Below are positions 23,020 to 35,172 of a stretch of 64,000 nucleotides of DNA, piece by piece (the stretch's first letter is position 1; each line of letters starts with the position of its first letter). Made by a program: the position numbers and the translations under genes. Source of the stretch: Cliona cf. orientalis (Eukaryota; Porifera; Demospongiae; Clionaida; Clionaidae); NCBI GenBank assembly GCA_963930775.1, contig OZ005694.1:5263054-5327053 (forward strand). Reading direction: 5' to 3'. The notes below the pieces were generated by a model, which saw only the letters and a program-made list of their open reading frames with translations, was not told the DNA's origin and searched no databases.

Positions 23020-25473
23020 CACTGTAGTTTGGACTCTAAATACTGTACAACACCGTGGCAATCTCGGCTACTTGCTAGTTCCAGTGGTGTCTCATTGTTC
23101 CATCCTCTAATGTCAGGAGGACAGTGGAGCACTTCAACAAAGAACTTAACAAGTTGAAGGTGGCCAGATGAGGCAGCGTCATGAAGTGGAGTGTTATTTT
23201 TCTTGTTAGTACACAGTGAGTCACAGTGCTGCTCCAGGGTGAGGTACCGCACTACCTCAAGATGGCCACACTGAGCTGCAAGGTGCAGCGGTGTTACTCC
23301 CTCGCTGTCAGAGTGCGATGGATTACATTTAGCTACACTGTTCCACTAAATACTTGATGACGTGCAGATGTCCTCCTTCGGCAGCAAGATGAAGGGCAAT
23401 TTTACCCCCCAATCCAGTAGTGTTACCCTGGTACTCAACAGGTAGAGCAATATTAGGGTTGTTATTTTAAATGAGTAATGGAGAGTTGTACTACTTCCAA
23501 GCTTTCACATGCTGCTGCGAAACGGAGGATAGGAGCTCCTTCTATATTCGTGAGTGGATGCTTCTTCTCAACGACTTCTTTTATTTTCTTCAAGTCTCCC
23601 ATGGCTGTTGCTAGATCTACACCATGTCCCGATCCAGCAGCCAATATTATAGATTTGATAGCATCTGTAATGGAAGTATAGCTAAACCAATTGGAGTATG
23701 GTGCACGCAAAATAGGGTGTACAGGGGTTAATGCATGCACAGTCTTACAGTACTTGCCCTTGTGTGCCATTTCTAGGCTGCTCTGTTCTCTAGTGAAAGA
23801 TAGCTATCAATTTCAATCCCCATAGAAAAGGCTGCCGTGATGGGAAGAAAGAGATAGGACAGAATTACCAACTCCGTCCCCCCCCCCCCCCCCAACTCAA
23901 GCTGGTATCCGGCTGAGGCCCTGAAGGACCAGCTAAAGGAACAGCGCCCCCACAAATGGCAGCCAGGAGCCAGCCGATCCAGGCGAGAGAACTTCAGCTC
24001 AAAATTTAATAAGTAAGTCGCTGCTGTAAGTATTTTTGGCAATAATTGTTTCATAGCACTTGCTCTGTACTTTGCAGAAGGGGCTCTTGTCTCACATTGC
24101 AACACTCAAAGGCAAGGGGGCCCCTAACCCATTGGGGCCGGCTTGCCACCAGTCCTCTGAAAGTTTGTCTATCAAATTTAGCCGGGAATTTGTTGACATG
24201 GCGGAAATCTTGTCTGATCAAATGGGAGCCATAACAGGCCCTCTGTTTGCTGATGAAAAGCATTCTGTGAAAACCAAGAGATGACAGGTCACCAACATCC
24301 TTGAATGGGTGCAGTGTTACAAAATGGCAGCCGCATCGTCAAAATTGATCCAACCTTCTGGAATATGGCTTTTATCGGTTAGGCCAAAATATAATTATGT
24401 TTCAATAATGACCACTATAGACTAAAGTGTAGTCTTGTCCCCAGACCCCCACCCTTGTAAGCTGGCTTAATAGATCCCAGGCATTCCAGATGGTGAACTA
24501 GATCTTTCATGAACCGAGACCTGTTTCTGCCACAGCGATTTTCTCGTTGCTGTGAAAAGCTCTTGGAATTTGTATATCATGCTTTGTGACTCGGAGCACA
24601 CCCTCACTTTCTGTTCAAGGGTAAACGTGGGGGGACCGGAATCGAATCCAATCATAGATGATTCCGGTACATTTAAACGGTGCACCTATTCAATTTTTTA
24701 ATCACTATTAAACCATGAATAAACTCACCACTGGCTTCCCCAGGAGTTCCTTCAGTAGATGCTACAATAAAACAATAATTTATGATGAAATATTTATCTG
24801 GCAGTAGCTAGTACTACCTGTACCTTGGTGCTCAGTTGCCAGCCTATTGAATAGTAGCTTATCAATCTTCGCGATGGCATCGAGTAAAGTCTTCCATGAT
24901 GGTTTACCATATCTCTCTGTGTCGTAGTTCATCTTGATCCACTCCTTGAGAGCTTCGCTCAAACACCTGCGGCTATCGTTGGGGAAATCACTCTTGATAC
25001 GATCAATAATTGACATGTGGAGACCAAGGTAGGTGCTAAGCTGATACCACTCAGATGCTAGTGGACTGCATTCTTCACACACCACATTCCAATCATCGTC
25101 CCCTGTATAATTATGACGTTTAATAATCTATCCACAAACAGGTATGCATTTCAATGGTGCATGATATTGTGGGACCAGCCCCACCCCCCTCCCCCTGGCC
25201 CCCTCAAAGGCCTTGCTTTCAAATACATCTGATTTCTCTCTTCTGAAAAAAAAAATTATAAATCCCTATTCTATAATACAGGTGCTATCAGCACAGCATG
25301 CAGGCACAGAATATAGATTATAATAATACTTATATCACCTGCACCGAGCAATCACACCCTCGGATTTAATTTGTGGGTGTGGCGCGCGAGATATTCAGTA
25401 CGTGGCACTCACTAAAACTTGTGTTGTAAACCTCAATAAACTCGGAGAGAATATCATCGATTCCTTCAGCCAT
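23020..25473 (-). pseudogene. death-domain + ankyrin gene, broken paralog
   Basis: Paralog of the locus at 26.3-31.1 kb. Exon 25473-25413 (MAEGIDDILSEF) and exon 25102-24824 are well spliced. The latter is a 279-bp death domain with WYQLSTYLGLHMSIIDRIK and KPSWKTLLDAIAKIDKLL, the same length and phase as in the paralog. A 33-bp exon 24761-24729 follows. From 24685 on it decays. A 4-bp insertion relative to the paralog puts the block LVHHLECLGSIKP in another frame. About 0.65 kb of unrelated sequence interrupts at about 24440. Ankyrin repeats resume at about 23700-23020, with another 4-bp insertion (TAAA) in the VEQCNCNPS region. Intact ends: NETPLELASS and VVQYLESKLQ. Reading several frames is needed, so it is a pseudogene unless the assembly is wrong. 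Confidence 0.8.
23780..24440 (+). repeat. insertion inside the broken ankyrin gene
   Basis: Separates the two halves of the pseudogene. One boundary carries ggtctggggacaagacta, like the termini of the agtctcgtcccc elements. It includes a 17-bp C run at 23879. The plus strand has two exon-like open pieces: YPAEALKDQLKEQRPHKW (about 23915-24010) and a piece with GKGAPNPLGPACHQSSES (about 24078-24280), separated by a tgcag acceptor. The protein was not recognised; probably mobile-element derived. Confidence 0.5.
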
Positions 25474-25542
25474 TTGTGTTCCGTAGCTATCAACAAAGCA
25501 GTAGTAACGTCTATAAAAATGTGTACACACGATTTCTGCAAA

Positions 25543-25786
25543 CTGTCTCAAGTCTAGCCGTATCGAAAACTAGAGGGGAGGGTAGTATATATAACCATGC
25601 GCTCCCATAGATAATATAGGGGGCGGGATTGGAAACGCGCCAAAATTTCGGTATTATTATATAATATTATTATTATTATTATCGTGTACATAATATGTAT
25701 AGCCTGAAATTTTGGCGGGGAATTAAATTTCAAGTGGCGGTTTGGAGATACGACCCTCCCCTTTTTCGGTCAGTACTAGACTTGAG
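25543..25786. mobile_element. TIR element upstream of the broken paralog
   Basis: ctcaagtctag...gaggggagggta faces tacgaccctcccct...ctagacttgag, with about 20 matched positions per arm. An interior stretch (catagataatata...cgggattggaaacg) resembles the TIR of the P-like element at 52873 and may be a relic of that family. Confidence 0.6.
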
Positions 25787-25789
25787 ACT

Positions 25790-26213
25790 ATGATATTATA
25801 TTCTCTCTCTCATTCCAAATTATATTAAAGTCACACCTCACTGTTCAATATTTTTACATCCAGCTTCGCGAGTGGTACCGGTGACACCGTGTAGCATGCG
25901 TATCGAATGAATGCATGCAGGCCACAAAAACGGTGCTTGCCACGTTTTTAATTACACTAAGCCCCTCAGTTATTGAATTGCTTTCATGATATAATATTAT
26001 ACTATTAAATCTATGATATATCATATAAATTAATTATACAGTGACAAACAGTGAAAATTTAATAATCTAGGATGAATGAATTCTAAATAGTATAAACTAC
26101 TACTATTAGGGATGTTATAATATTATTATCAGAAAATAGATAATGAATAGCAATAAAATCTCAAAAACACGGTACACCCAATGTCATGTATAGTATAAAT
26201 CACTTAACTTTAG
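25790..26213. other. spacer, nothing recognised
   Basis: AT-rich, with tata/ttat low complexity between the two death-domain/ankyrin loci. Confidence 0.5.
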
Positions 26214-26294
26214 CTAAGGATGAATGGACTTTAAGTATCGTACAACATGTTGGCGACCTTTACTACGTGCTTGTTCCAGTGGTGTCATGTTGAA

Positions 26295-29200
26295 CTATCC
26301 TCTAACGTCAGGAGGACAGTGGAGCACTTCAACAATAAATCTGACAAGTTGGAGGTGGCCATTTCTGGCAGCCACATGAAGAGGAGTGTTGTTATTCTTG
26401 GCCTCACACAGTGAGTCACAGTGCTGCTCCAGGGTGAGGTACTGCACAACCTCAAGATGATCTTTTGAAGCTGCAAGGTGCAGCGGTGTTACTCTCTCAC
26501 TGTCCAAGTGCGATGGATTACAGTTACACTGTTCTACTAAGTACTTGACAATGTGCAGATGTCCTTCTTCGGCAGCATAATGAAGGGCTATTCTACCTCC
26601 ACCTCCAGTAGTCCTACCCTGGTACTCAACAGGTGAAGCAATGTTAGGGTCACAGTTAAAGTCAGTAACGAAGAACTTCACTATTTCCAAGTGTCCGAAC
26701 AAAGCTGCGTGATGGATAGGAGCATTTCCATGGATGCCTCTGCTAGTGACTACATCCTTGAGCGGAAGAAACTTGCTTAGTTCATTCACTAGATATCTCA
26801 CGACATCAATGTCCCCACCCAGAGAAGCTAGATGTAGTGGAGTAGAGCCATCTTCAGCACAACACAGTGGATCCATCTGTTGCTCGGATACTAGATAGCG
26901 GACTATATCAAGATGTTTCTTGAGAGCTGCATAATGAAGAGGTGTCATTGCTAGATTGTCTTGACTTGCTGGATGACATCCCCTCTCTTCAATGAAATAT
27001 CTTAGCACTCGTAACTGTCCAAACTGAGCTGAGTAGTGAAGAGCATTCTTTCCCAATTCACCTGCTTTCTGTAGTGGATTAAACTGCTTATCCTCAACGA
27101 GTTCTTTTACTTTCTTCAAGTCTCCTCTTTCTGATGCTAGATGTAGTTCATTTTCAGTTGATGCACCAGCTACACCAGGTCCCATTCCCATTCCAAGATC
27201 ACCTAATTCTCTGTCCACCAGATCCTGGGAATGGAACATGGGACATTAGAACAGCCCAGACCAGTAGCTGTCAGTGATCTGACTCACCTCACTGAACTGT
27301 GTCACTCCTGCTGTAGTGCCAGTGATAACACTGCTCCTCCCTTGTGCTGAGTCAGCACTGATGGAGGCAGTATCCCCAGATTTTCCCACAGCCAGTCCAG
27401 CAGCCATGAATGACAACTCAGCATCACCTATAGTGATGTGAAATATTAGACTAGTCAGTGGCGTATCCAGGATTTGAAGAAGGGAGGTGCTAAATCGGTC
27501 ACGCATGCAAAAATTGTAGCCACACCCCTGATTTATGCGTTCTTGAAGATAGCTGGCTGACAAAGAAGACTGTTTTAGGCCTAGTGGCAATGAGAAAATG
27601 CCATTTGAGGAGCAAATTATAGAGACCAGTAAGTTTATTGTTGGTATATAGAAGCTGCCAATTATCGATATCATTGACAATATTTGTCACTGAGGTACTG
27701 AGCTGGCTCTTGTGCCGGGGCCTGTGCTCCAGCACCCTGAGCTCCGTGCTAGATATGCCACTGATTAGTGGCCTAGCTGTAGCTAGTGGGACAAGCCTGA
27801 GCAGACTATAATACCATAGCTATCTTGAGCTCAGGCTCAGGCTGCTATATATGAGTAGAAACAGATAGTAGAACAAAGCAAAAAAAAAAATTATCAAACT
27901 GAAGCACAAACAGTTAGGCTTGCCCTAATTAAAGGATGTTTATCATTGACTGATTCATGGGCCCATTCCCAGATCTTCAATACAAGTAGCATTGAAAATG
28001 ATAGTACATGATCCAGTCACTGCTAACTTACATGTATTTTTGCTATCGACAGTTGCCCCACTATCAGTGTGGTCTGAGTCTCCATCAGTCGCTGGCTCCT
28101 CTACCACTTCCTGGAAACACAGAGAATGGAGCTACTCAACAAATTCATCCACTATTATCTGTTAACTTTACCTCAGTCTGTTGTGGAGTGAACTGGTAGT
28201 CCCCACAGGAGAGCTGTACAACACCTAGACCGGATAACTCTGCTTCCTGCTCACTGGAGAGAGGAAAGATGCCTTGCTGGACAGAAAGAGGGATTTGAAA
28301 GATTAGCTTGATGCTTCCAGGATTAATGCGGCATAGCCTGAGTTCAACACTAGAAGGAATCTTTAGTATCTTTCGTAAATTGCCAATGAATACGTTGAGG
28401 TGACTGACGGCGCAATTATCAAATGAATCATCCAGTGTCACGAATAAGTTAGCGCACCCCTCTTCATTCATTTTCCCAACCTCTGAAGGACACTGTGTAA
28501 TGCAGCACTCGGCATACTTGGTGAAGTCCTCTTTGTAGCTGGCCATGTTCTCCTTGTCTTGCTTCGTCCCGAATTCATCAATGATGTGCTCCACCATGTG
28601 GTAGTTGAAGAATGAACAGTAGTCCTTGACAACAGACATGACAGCATCGATAGTCTTAGCGTCAGCTAGTCCTGGTAGTTGGCTTCGCAATGGAGATCGA
28701 CCAATATCTACATAATATTATGTTGGTTTGATTGATCCTAAGCACTCCAAATGACTGACTAGCTCAACAACGGAGACTTTTTTCTCGCGTAGAGATTTCT
28801 TTGTGGACGTGAAAAGTTTCTGAAATTTGAATATCATTTGCTCAGACTCGAAACTGCATTGCTAAAAAATTTGTTGTTCATGTTTGGGAGCAGTGAAGGG
28901 AACAGACTCAGTAATGGTCATTGCTGGCACCAATTCTGAACCACCTTGGACAATACCTACATGTATAATAAAAATTGAAATGGACGATGTATAATTCAGT
29001 CCTATAATATAGCAACGAACCTCTAGAGTCAATGAAGCTAGTTTGAACTTCACCAGAAACAGCTTCTGCACATTCCTCACTATCCTGATATTTGTCACCA
29101 GTACCTGTATTAGGATGCCACCAGCAGCAATAGATGATATATATATAGACATATTTTTGTTATCTCACCTTGATGCTCTGCTGCCAACTTCTGAAACAGA

Positions 29201-31095
29201 TGTTTGTCTACCTCGGCCACAGCTCTGAGAAGACTCCGCCATGATGGTCGGCCAAACAGCTTTGTGTTGTAGTTTTGCTTGATACATTCCTTGAGGGCTT
29301 CATTCCAACAGCCAGTGCTGTCCCTCGGGTTGTCCCGTTTGATGGTGTCAATTAGTTTAAATGGGAGACCCAAGTATGCGCTGACTTTTTCCCAGTCACT
29401 GGATAATGATTTACACTCAATGACCAAAATGTTCCAATGCTCGTCTTCTGCAGATACATACAATGTCATAGTATGAAAATTTAATACAAGCATGATAGAA
29501 TAATAATTTAACGTACTAAACACAGTATTATCCACTGAGGCAGGTATTTTCTTGATTTCTTGATAATCTATTTTTATGAAAGTGCAAAAATATAATTAAA
29601 CAGTCACAGATGAAAATTTTCTTGGATAAAATTTCGCCAATGCGGTAAAGGTCATCTATGCAATCTTTAATACAGGACAAAAAAATGAGAGCAGGTGGCG
29701 AATTTGGCGAATATATACTTTCTCCTGGCGAAAATTTCTACATTAGCTAGCGTAAAGTGCCAATTATCGACATACGGTTTTCTCCCGCGTGTGCTGTTGC
29801 TTAGGAACATCGCCTGAACTTCGAACTTGGACCAAAAGGTAGGGGGTCGCCAGGGCTATAAGTACCTAAAGTCTCAGGGGGCTGCCTATCAAAGTATGTC
29901 TGCAATGGCAATTTTAGCTTATAATTGCGAATGCCAGTTATCAACAGTCGGTACGTATTTATATCGGCACACCGTATACTTTCAATACAATCAATTATCG
30001 TCACTTGGAGCTTTGTCATCACAGTGCATGCAATCCAAGAGTAAGAAAATTATATAAAAAATACTAGCAGGTGCATAATCATGAGCTCTAACTACTGAGA
30101 CAACTTCATGTTCATAGGTGAGCTTGTTCGATCTTTATCGTTTTTTCAATCTTGGCAGAAGCGCCTCGGGAACGGCACCATCGCGTCTTTGCCCCTGTAT
30201 TGAGAAAGTAAGACACTGTGAGGGTCATCTTATCACAAATGAAGCAAAACTTACCTTCAAAAGTCCAGCTTGAAGCACAGAAGCGAGTCGCGATCGACCA
30301 CGCGAAGTTATTATTAAACGCGCCACGCCCACTGCCTATACTAAGGCCCTATGTCGATAATCGATACCCGTATTTCCGATAGTTGATACCTGTCGGTAAT
30401 TGGCACATTACGCTAATTATCATGAACTCACTTGGTCCAGGGTTGAGTTCCACATCTCCAGACAAGATGAGTCGTTGACGTATGACCAGCTGAGTTGCTC
30501 GAAGCTGGATTGACCCAGACCACACCCATCCCATTCCAGAGTACACGAATACCTCACAAGAAATGTGGCTAACTGGCTCCTTGGTGACCTTTGAACCCGC
30601 CACATCACCGCTCTGTCCCTGGCTCTGTCCTATGTTGTAGTCCAACTGTTTACAAAGTTCTGCCGTTAGGAAACACCATTTGAAAAACAGCCACAGAAGA
30701 TAATAAAATTTGCAGCCCATTTCCAATGTTCCACACACTACAGCCAACAGATTGAACAGTTTCATAACAATCTTCCAACATAAACCCAGCGGCAAAGAGA
30801 CAAAGAAGACAAGGAGCCAATGGCGTCTCTTGAACGACCGCCACTGCTTGGAGTGAATCACGTGATGTAGGGAGCAGAAGAGAAGGAGCAGTAGCACCCA
30901 TACACTACACACGTCCCCCTCGCTCATCTGCCTCTTGTAGTGCCGGCTGGACAACCTCCTAATTGCAAGGACCCCGCTGATCCGGCGACGATCATACTTG
31001 TCAGGGAGAAGATCGGTACGAGCCTGGGAAACGTCGAGATCAACTCCATCCATCGTCGGAGCACTGGTGGTGGGAGGTGGACTAGTGTACAACAA
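26295..31095 (-). CDS. 2A-initiated death-domain + ankyrin-repeat protein
   Basis: Exons (minus): 31095-30432, 29567-29517, 29447-29169, 29104-29021, 28956-28931, 28861-28172, 28110-28032, 27427-27288 and 27224-26295. Phases agree throughout. Exon 1 encodes three hydrophobic stretches (about residues 62-80, 92-108 and 109-145) and ends in GDVELNPGP (213-221), a 2A ribosome-skipping motif. Exon 3 is a death domain (WEKVSAYLGLPFKLIDTIK; RPSWRSLLRAVAEVDKHL). Exon 6 carries a conserved sponge-type domain (YCSFFNYHMVEHIIDEFGTK; NPGSIKLIFQIPLSVQQ). The last exon has about eight ankyrin repeats (TPLHYAALKKHLDIVRYL and similar). Problems: exon 6 has an in-frame TAA at 28720-28718; a TAG at 28864-28862 is avoided only by a 69-bp intron; and a TAG at 26297-26295 stands where the paralog has Trp, after which the frame stays open to 26214. 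It may be decaying, or use alternative splicing. Expected role: apoptosis or innate signalling adaptor (inference). Confidence 0.72.
27455..27767. mobile_element. hAT-like MITE in an intron
   Basis: cagtggcgtatccagga at the left and its inverted relative tctagatatgccactg-type at the right lie within the intron between exons 7 and 8 of the ankyrin gene. CAGTGGCG-type ends are typical of hAT elements. No clean 8-bp duplication could be shown. Confidence 0.55.
29748..30414. mobile_element. TIR element in intron 1 of the 2A gene
   Basis: tagcgtaaagtgccaattat at the left faces ggtaattggcacattacgcta at the right, about 25 bp with two mismatches. It fills most of the first intron, directly downstream of the 2A exon. 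Confidence 0.7.
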
Positions 31096-31460
31096 GCAAT
31101 AAAATGGCGGATGTTATTGGTAGATCGATCATAAATTTCTTCACTGTTGTGGAGATATTGAGCTGCAAACAAATTAAAAGTTCCCAAAGCTGACTCCTAA
31201 AGTGGGTGGGGCTCGTAACGCTCTAATCGCTGATTCAGCACACATTTTGGGTCTGGATCGGGAACGAGACTCGAGCCATATGCCGGTAACTATGACGAGC
31301 TACTAAAATTAATATATATTCCTACAGCGCATGCTAATTGACTGGTAATGGTTGTCACCAAATATTGCGAGCCGTAGTCCAGTCCAGATTTTACGTATCG
31401 TATCTCATTCCAGAATTCGAGTATTTGAGTCTATTCTCGGCTTGTAGGCCTTGTGTATCT
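31096..31460. promoter_or_regulatory. possible bidirectional promoter region
   Basis: A 365-bp gap between the minus-strand ATG at 31095 and the plus-strand ATG at 31461. No TATA at conventional spacing was seen. The role is inferred only from head-to-head arrangement. Confidence 0.3.
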
Positions 31461-31716
31461 ATGGCTGAATCAAAGCAGGCTTCAATTGGTTGGAAGGCGA
31501 AAATAGGATTTAAGAAGCCAAAAGAACTTGAGAAAAAACAGAAACAGGATGCAAACCGGGATAAAGAACGGAATGGAAGGGGACAGCTCAGCGACCGTGG
31601 CAAGAAGACAGGCCAAAGCTCGCTGTCTCCTGGCAGTCAAGGTAGTCGCATTCATGCCAACATTCAGGATGCAACACAAGATGAGGGAGCGGCAAAGCAA
31701 GCATCACCTGAAGAGG
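31461..31716 (+). CDS. candidate first exon, charged protein (unrecognised)
   Basis: ATG opens MAESKQASIGWKAKIGF, followed by a very basic Lys/Glu/Arg/Gln-rich stretch and a Ser/Gln-rich stretch ending SPEE, then a donor gtatta. The composition looks coding and disordered. No downstream exon was identified before a TIR element begins at 31827. May be a solitary first exon or a relic. Confidence 0.35.
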
Positions 31717-31826
31717 TATTAAAGCCTGAATACTGTCACTTTATGTTTACTGGGGGATTCAGATAGACATAGAAACTTACTGATTCTACCTTTCAAGTTA
31801 CAACATCTTCTAGCTACATGTAGTAG

Positions 31827-32342
31827 TAAGGCCACTACGAAGAAATACCTTGTTTCCGGTAACCCGACCGACCCACTGAATGGCCTGCGGGGGGTGTATC
31901 ATTTATTATAATTACATAGAGTATAAAGGTCAATGGGGTGTGTGACCGCCCATGCCTTGCCCAATTGGCGCCATAGTTCGGGATTTACGCATGCGCAGAT
32001 GTTCATAAAAATCAGCTGACATCACCTCCATATATGCCAGTGCGCGCCAGTGCATGCTGACCACCGACAACGTACGTCGTCGTAGCTCCCACAGCTCAGC
32101 TGGAGACCGAGACCACGCCATGACTTCTGTAGGCATCTGCGCGTCCGTGGTGAGTGGGGCTAAGATTCTGGTTCGTGATAGACTCCTCAAAGTTCCAGAA
32201 AATAGGGGTGTGGTTATCCCTGGTTGTGGGCGTGGCTACCAAAGCGGCGGGCGCCGGCCTATTGACGAACCGACCGACCGACTCACTCTGCAAAGCCATT
32301 GTCGGGTTACCGGAAACAAGGTATTTCTTCATAGTGGCCTAA
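31827..32342. mobile_element. MITE with ~40-bp TIRs
   Basis: taaggccactacgaagaaat continuing to gtttccggtaaccc at the left is matched by its inverted form at 32303-32342 with about one mismatch. Likely TTA/TAA target. Non-coding, GC-richer interior. Confidence 0.85.
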
Positions 32343-32846
32343 GGCCAAATAAACTAGCTAATCGCTAGTTTTGCAGGCTTCCAAATTTCAAAGCCAGTGT
32401 GGGCAGTGACTTTTATGAAAAATGGGCATAGGTATACCACTTTTGCTCATAGTACAGTTGCACATATATAATTTACTAGGGACACATGAGTGCAGAATTT
32501 TCCTCACTCAGCGCACAAGCCAATTGGTTAAGGCCTTAAGGATGCTATTATAGTAGATGAATAATTTATTGTTGCACCACACCCCACAAGTTTCTAGGTA
32601 GGCCGAGTCGGGCTAGCGTCATGCTTGGCACTTGCTAAAGCACGAGGCTCTAGCTAGGGTGGGGCAAGGTTGGGGCAAGGTTGCCTCTGTACGAGTCTGA
32701 TGGTGCTTAAATCCTAGCATTCTGTAGATCTGTTTAACTATCTCTGGCGAGGCGCTAGTTAAGACTAGGAGTCTGAAAGTTTAGTATTGGATATAGGTAC
32801 TGGTTTTAGACATCTCCTATGTTGAGCTGACAAAGGAACTACAGTA

Positions 32847-33357
32847 CAGTGCTACAGAGCAAGAGAGTAGATTTTTACCACTGTGTGGTTTTTGCAGTGT
32901 TTTGTGGTTAAATTTGCATGTATCTTTATGTGATTTAATACCCAGTTAGGTCAATGGATGGACTATAAGCAATCTAAAAGCCTTTTTAATAGTCCGTAGT
33001 ATTTTTGTGGGGTTGACAGCTACTGCTTCACTAGGTGGTCCGACAATCGCACGTGTTAGCTACGTACGGTATTACTGTAGAAGCAGACATATCAGAGCGA
33101 TTCTCTACCTTCAGAAGCTTACCTCAAGTCATCCATAGCCTTCGATCTAGCAATTTTTGATTGTTTGTATTGCTATGTATAGGGCACGTGATACCAGACT
33201 AATGTCATTGTTCGTCATACCTTCTGTTATGGAGCGATGTTTGTTTGATGCTTTGCACACCAGTACTGCAGCTTAAAGTGCTATTTCTATTCATTGTAGG
33301 TCAAAATAAGTGTACATGCAAAGTTAGAAAAAAATCTACTCTTGCTCTGTAGCACTG
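32847..33357. mobile_element. MITE, TIR cagtgctacagagcaagag
   Basis: cagtgctacagagcaagag at the left and ctcttgctctgtagcactg at the right are inverted copies, followed on both sides by tagattttt-like sequence. TA flanks both ends and the CAGT start suits a Tc1/mariner-type MITE. Confidence 0.8.
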
Positions 33358-34115
33358 TATATATATGTGAAAAATCCACGGACACAACATTACGCCCACA
33401 CAGTAAGTCCAATTTTAGGTTTGGTCAGCCAATCTGTGAGTAGTAATGAAAAGGGAGCCACAACTGTGATAGTGGAGTGCACGCTTTATGGGCGGTACAT
33501 ACACTTAGGCAAGACGAAGCATTGTATGGCTTTGTACACTTGGTAGCAGGTCAGCAATCTGATCAACAGTTGATAAACTGCAAAGGCTGGCCTGTGATGC
33601 TCTAGAGGAGAGAGGGAGAGGGTGGGGGGAGAGATTGAGATGATGCCCTGCTCTCAAAACAACAAAGACTACACAAAAGCTATTCACAGCTGTAACACAT
33701 TATCTGCTTGAGACTCTTCTTTGAAGTAGACAGTTTGTTTGGTAGGATGTTCTGAACCAGAAGGAGGGCCTAGTAAGTATCTTCAGGGCAGCTTCTTGCA
33801 ATTGGACGCTTTTAGTGGTTTGTATGGCTAACCTCAACGTATATTGTATGGAAAAAGGATTAAAGATTTGTTTGATAACTTTTCATTATAGTGTTGCATA
33901 TTTGTAGTTCATTGTCTGAAATTGTGCAATGTTTGTGTGTTTAGAAGGGAAGAAAAGCATGTGTAGCATGCCACCATGCCATAGCTTCTCAAGGTTCCAA
34001 GTATGAGCTGTTTTTTTCTTCTTCGAGATTTGGGAACCACGCAAATGCAACCAGGACCCGAGTGGGAACCTCACTTCACTTGGAATTATGCAAGCTAGTA
34101 GGCTTCAGGCACTGA
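33358..34115. other. spacer, nothing recognised
   Basis: No supported gene. A G/A-rich tract lies at 33605-33640. Confidence 0.45.
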
Positions 34116-34268
34116 TCCAGAAAGGTGGTTGATGGGGTGGCTACCCATAGTAAACCTGGTACCAGTGCAAAGGGGATGGCTGGTTAATAATGGTGGATAC
34201 AGTACAGGTCAAAAAAAAGTTTACGTAGCATAACCGTATTACGCAGCGTACATAGCGCAGTATACGTT

Positions 34269-35172
34269 GTTTTTTTTTTGTTTTTTTTTCAAGGCGACCA
34301 GAACACTAAGCAGAAAAAAAATTGTCCAAAAACCACCATATAATCGAGCTGGATACATAGTAAAACCATACAATGCAAGCAGGCAGCCTAAATTACAATT
34401 TTGTCAAACAATTGGTAAAGGTCGTCACGTTTATGTGCGCGCGTGACCCCGCCCCTCACGTAGCGCGTGGGCGGAAACATTGCAAACGCATGGCTTCCCT
34501 GTACAAACATATGGGGAAACTTCAAAGGGCCGTAACTTTAATTGTAAGGTGTGAATCAAAAATCTGTCCAGTCAAATCTCTAGTTTCGACCCATTCTGCG
34601 TGCCCATGTAAAAATTATCTCCCCAAGTGCTCCCAAACCCCCCATGAATTAGATTATTTAATTATTTAATTATTTAAATCTTTTCTAGTGTTTAACTTAG
34701 TGTTTAATTATTTTTTCACACAGTTAGTTTTTACATACAACAATAATGTATTAAAACACAAAAAAACACCAAGAGTAAAGATATTCAATTCAGTGTACAG
34801 GGAAAGTTCATTAGTATTGTAAACAAATAATGAAAAGTATTCATTTAATTGTCACTGTGAAGGCGAGATTCAGAAGTGATGAGGTCAATGGCAGTGATGT
34901 GAGGTACACCTGCATGACCCCTAGATGACCGTGCTCCCCTGATGGCTTGAATAGCGGAACGGAGGAGGGAGAAGCTTAGCCTGCATCTCAGCCAGCAAAG
35001 TGTCGAGCTGTAGTGGGAATCCCATTTCTCAGCCAAAAGTGAGGCAAGACGCTTAAAAAAGGTAGTGGCTTCACTTCCCATGCCTCCAGTGGCAGATAGG
35101 ACTAGTGGGGTGAAGGAAGAGTGCTCCACCTCCCGCACACGTTGCTCATATACTCTCACAATTTTACACACA
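34269..35172 (-). mobile_element. 5'-truncated non-LTR retrotransposon with TSD
   Basis: Flanked by tatacgtt at 34261-34268 and 35173-35180. The left edge begins with gtttttttttttg and ttttttttttc, the complement of a poly-A tail, so the insert is minus-strand. The last part of its reverse-transcriptase polyprotein is still open (35180-34845): REVEHSSFTPLVLSATGGMG, ATTFFKRLASLLA, LRCRLSFSLLRSAIQAIRGA. This tail is familiar from cnidarian and sponge retroelement polyproteins (from memory). It splits the left subterminal region of the Tc1-like element, so it is younger than that element. Confidence 0.85.

Noticed and set aside
30190-30270. Minus-strand block (acceptor-like ctcaatacag) as second exon after the 2A exon
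   Set aside because: Joined in phase it stops after 27 codons and it lies inside a TIR element. The exon at 29567 joins cleanly to the death domain instead.
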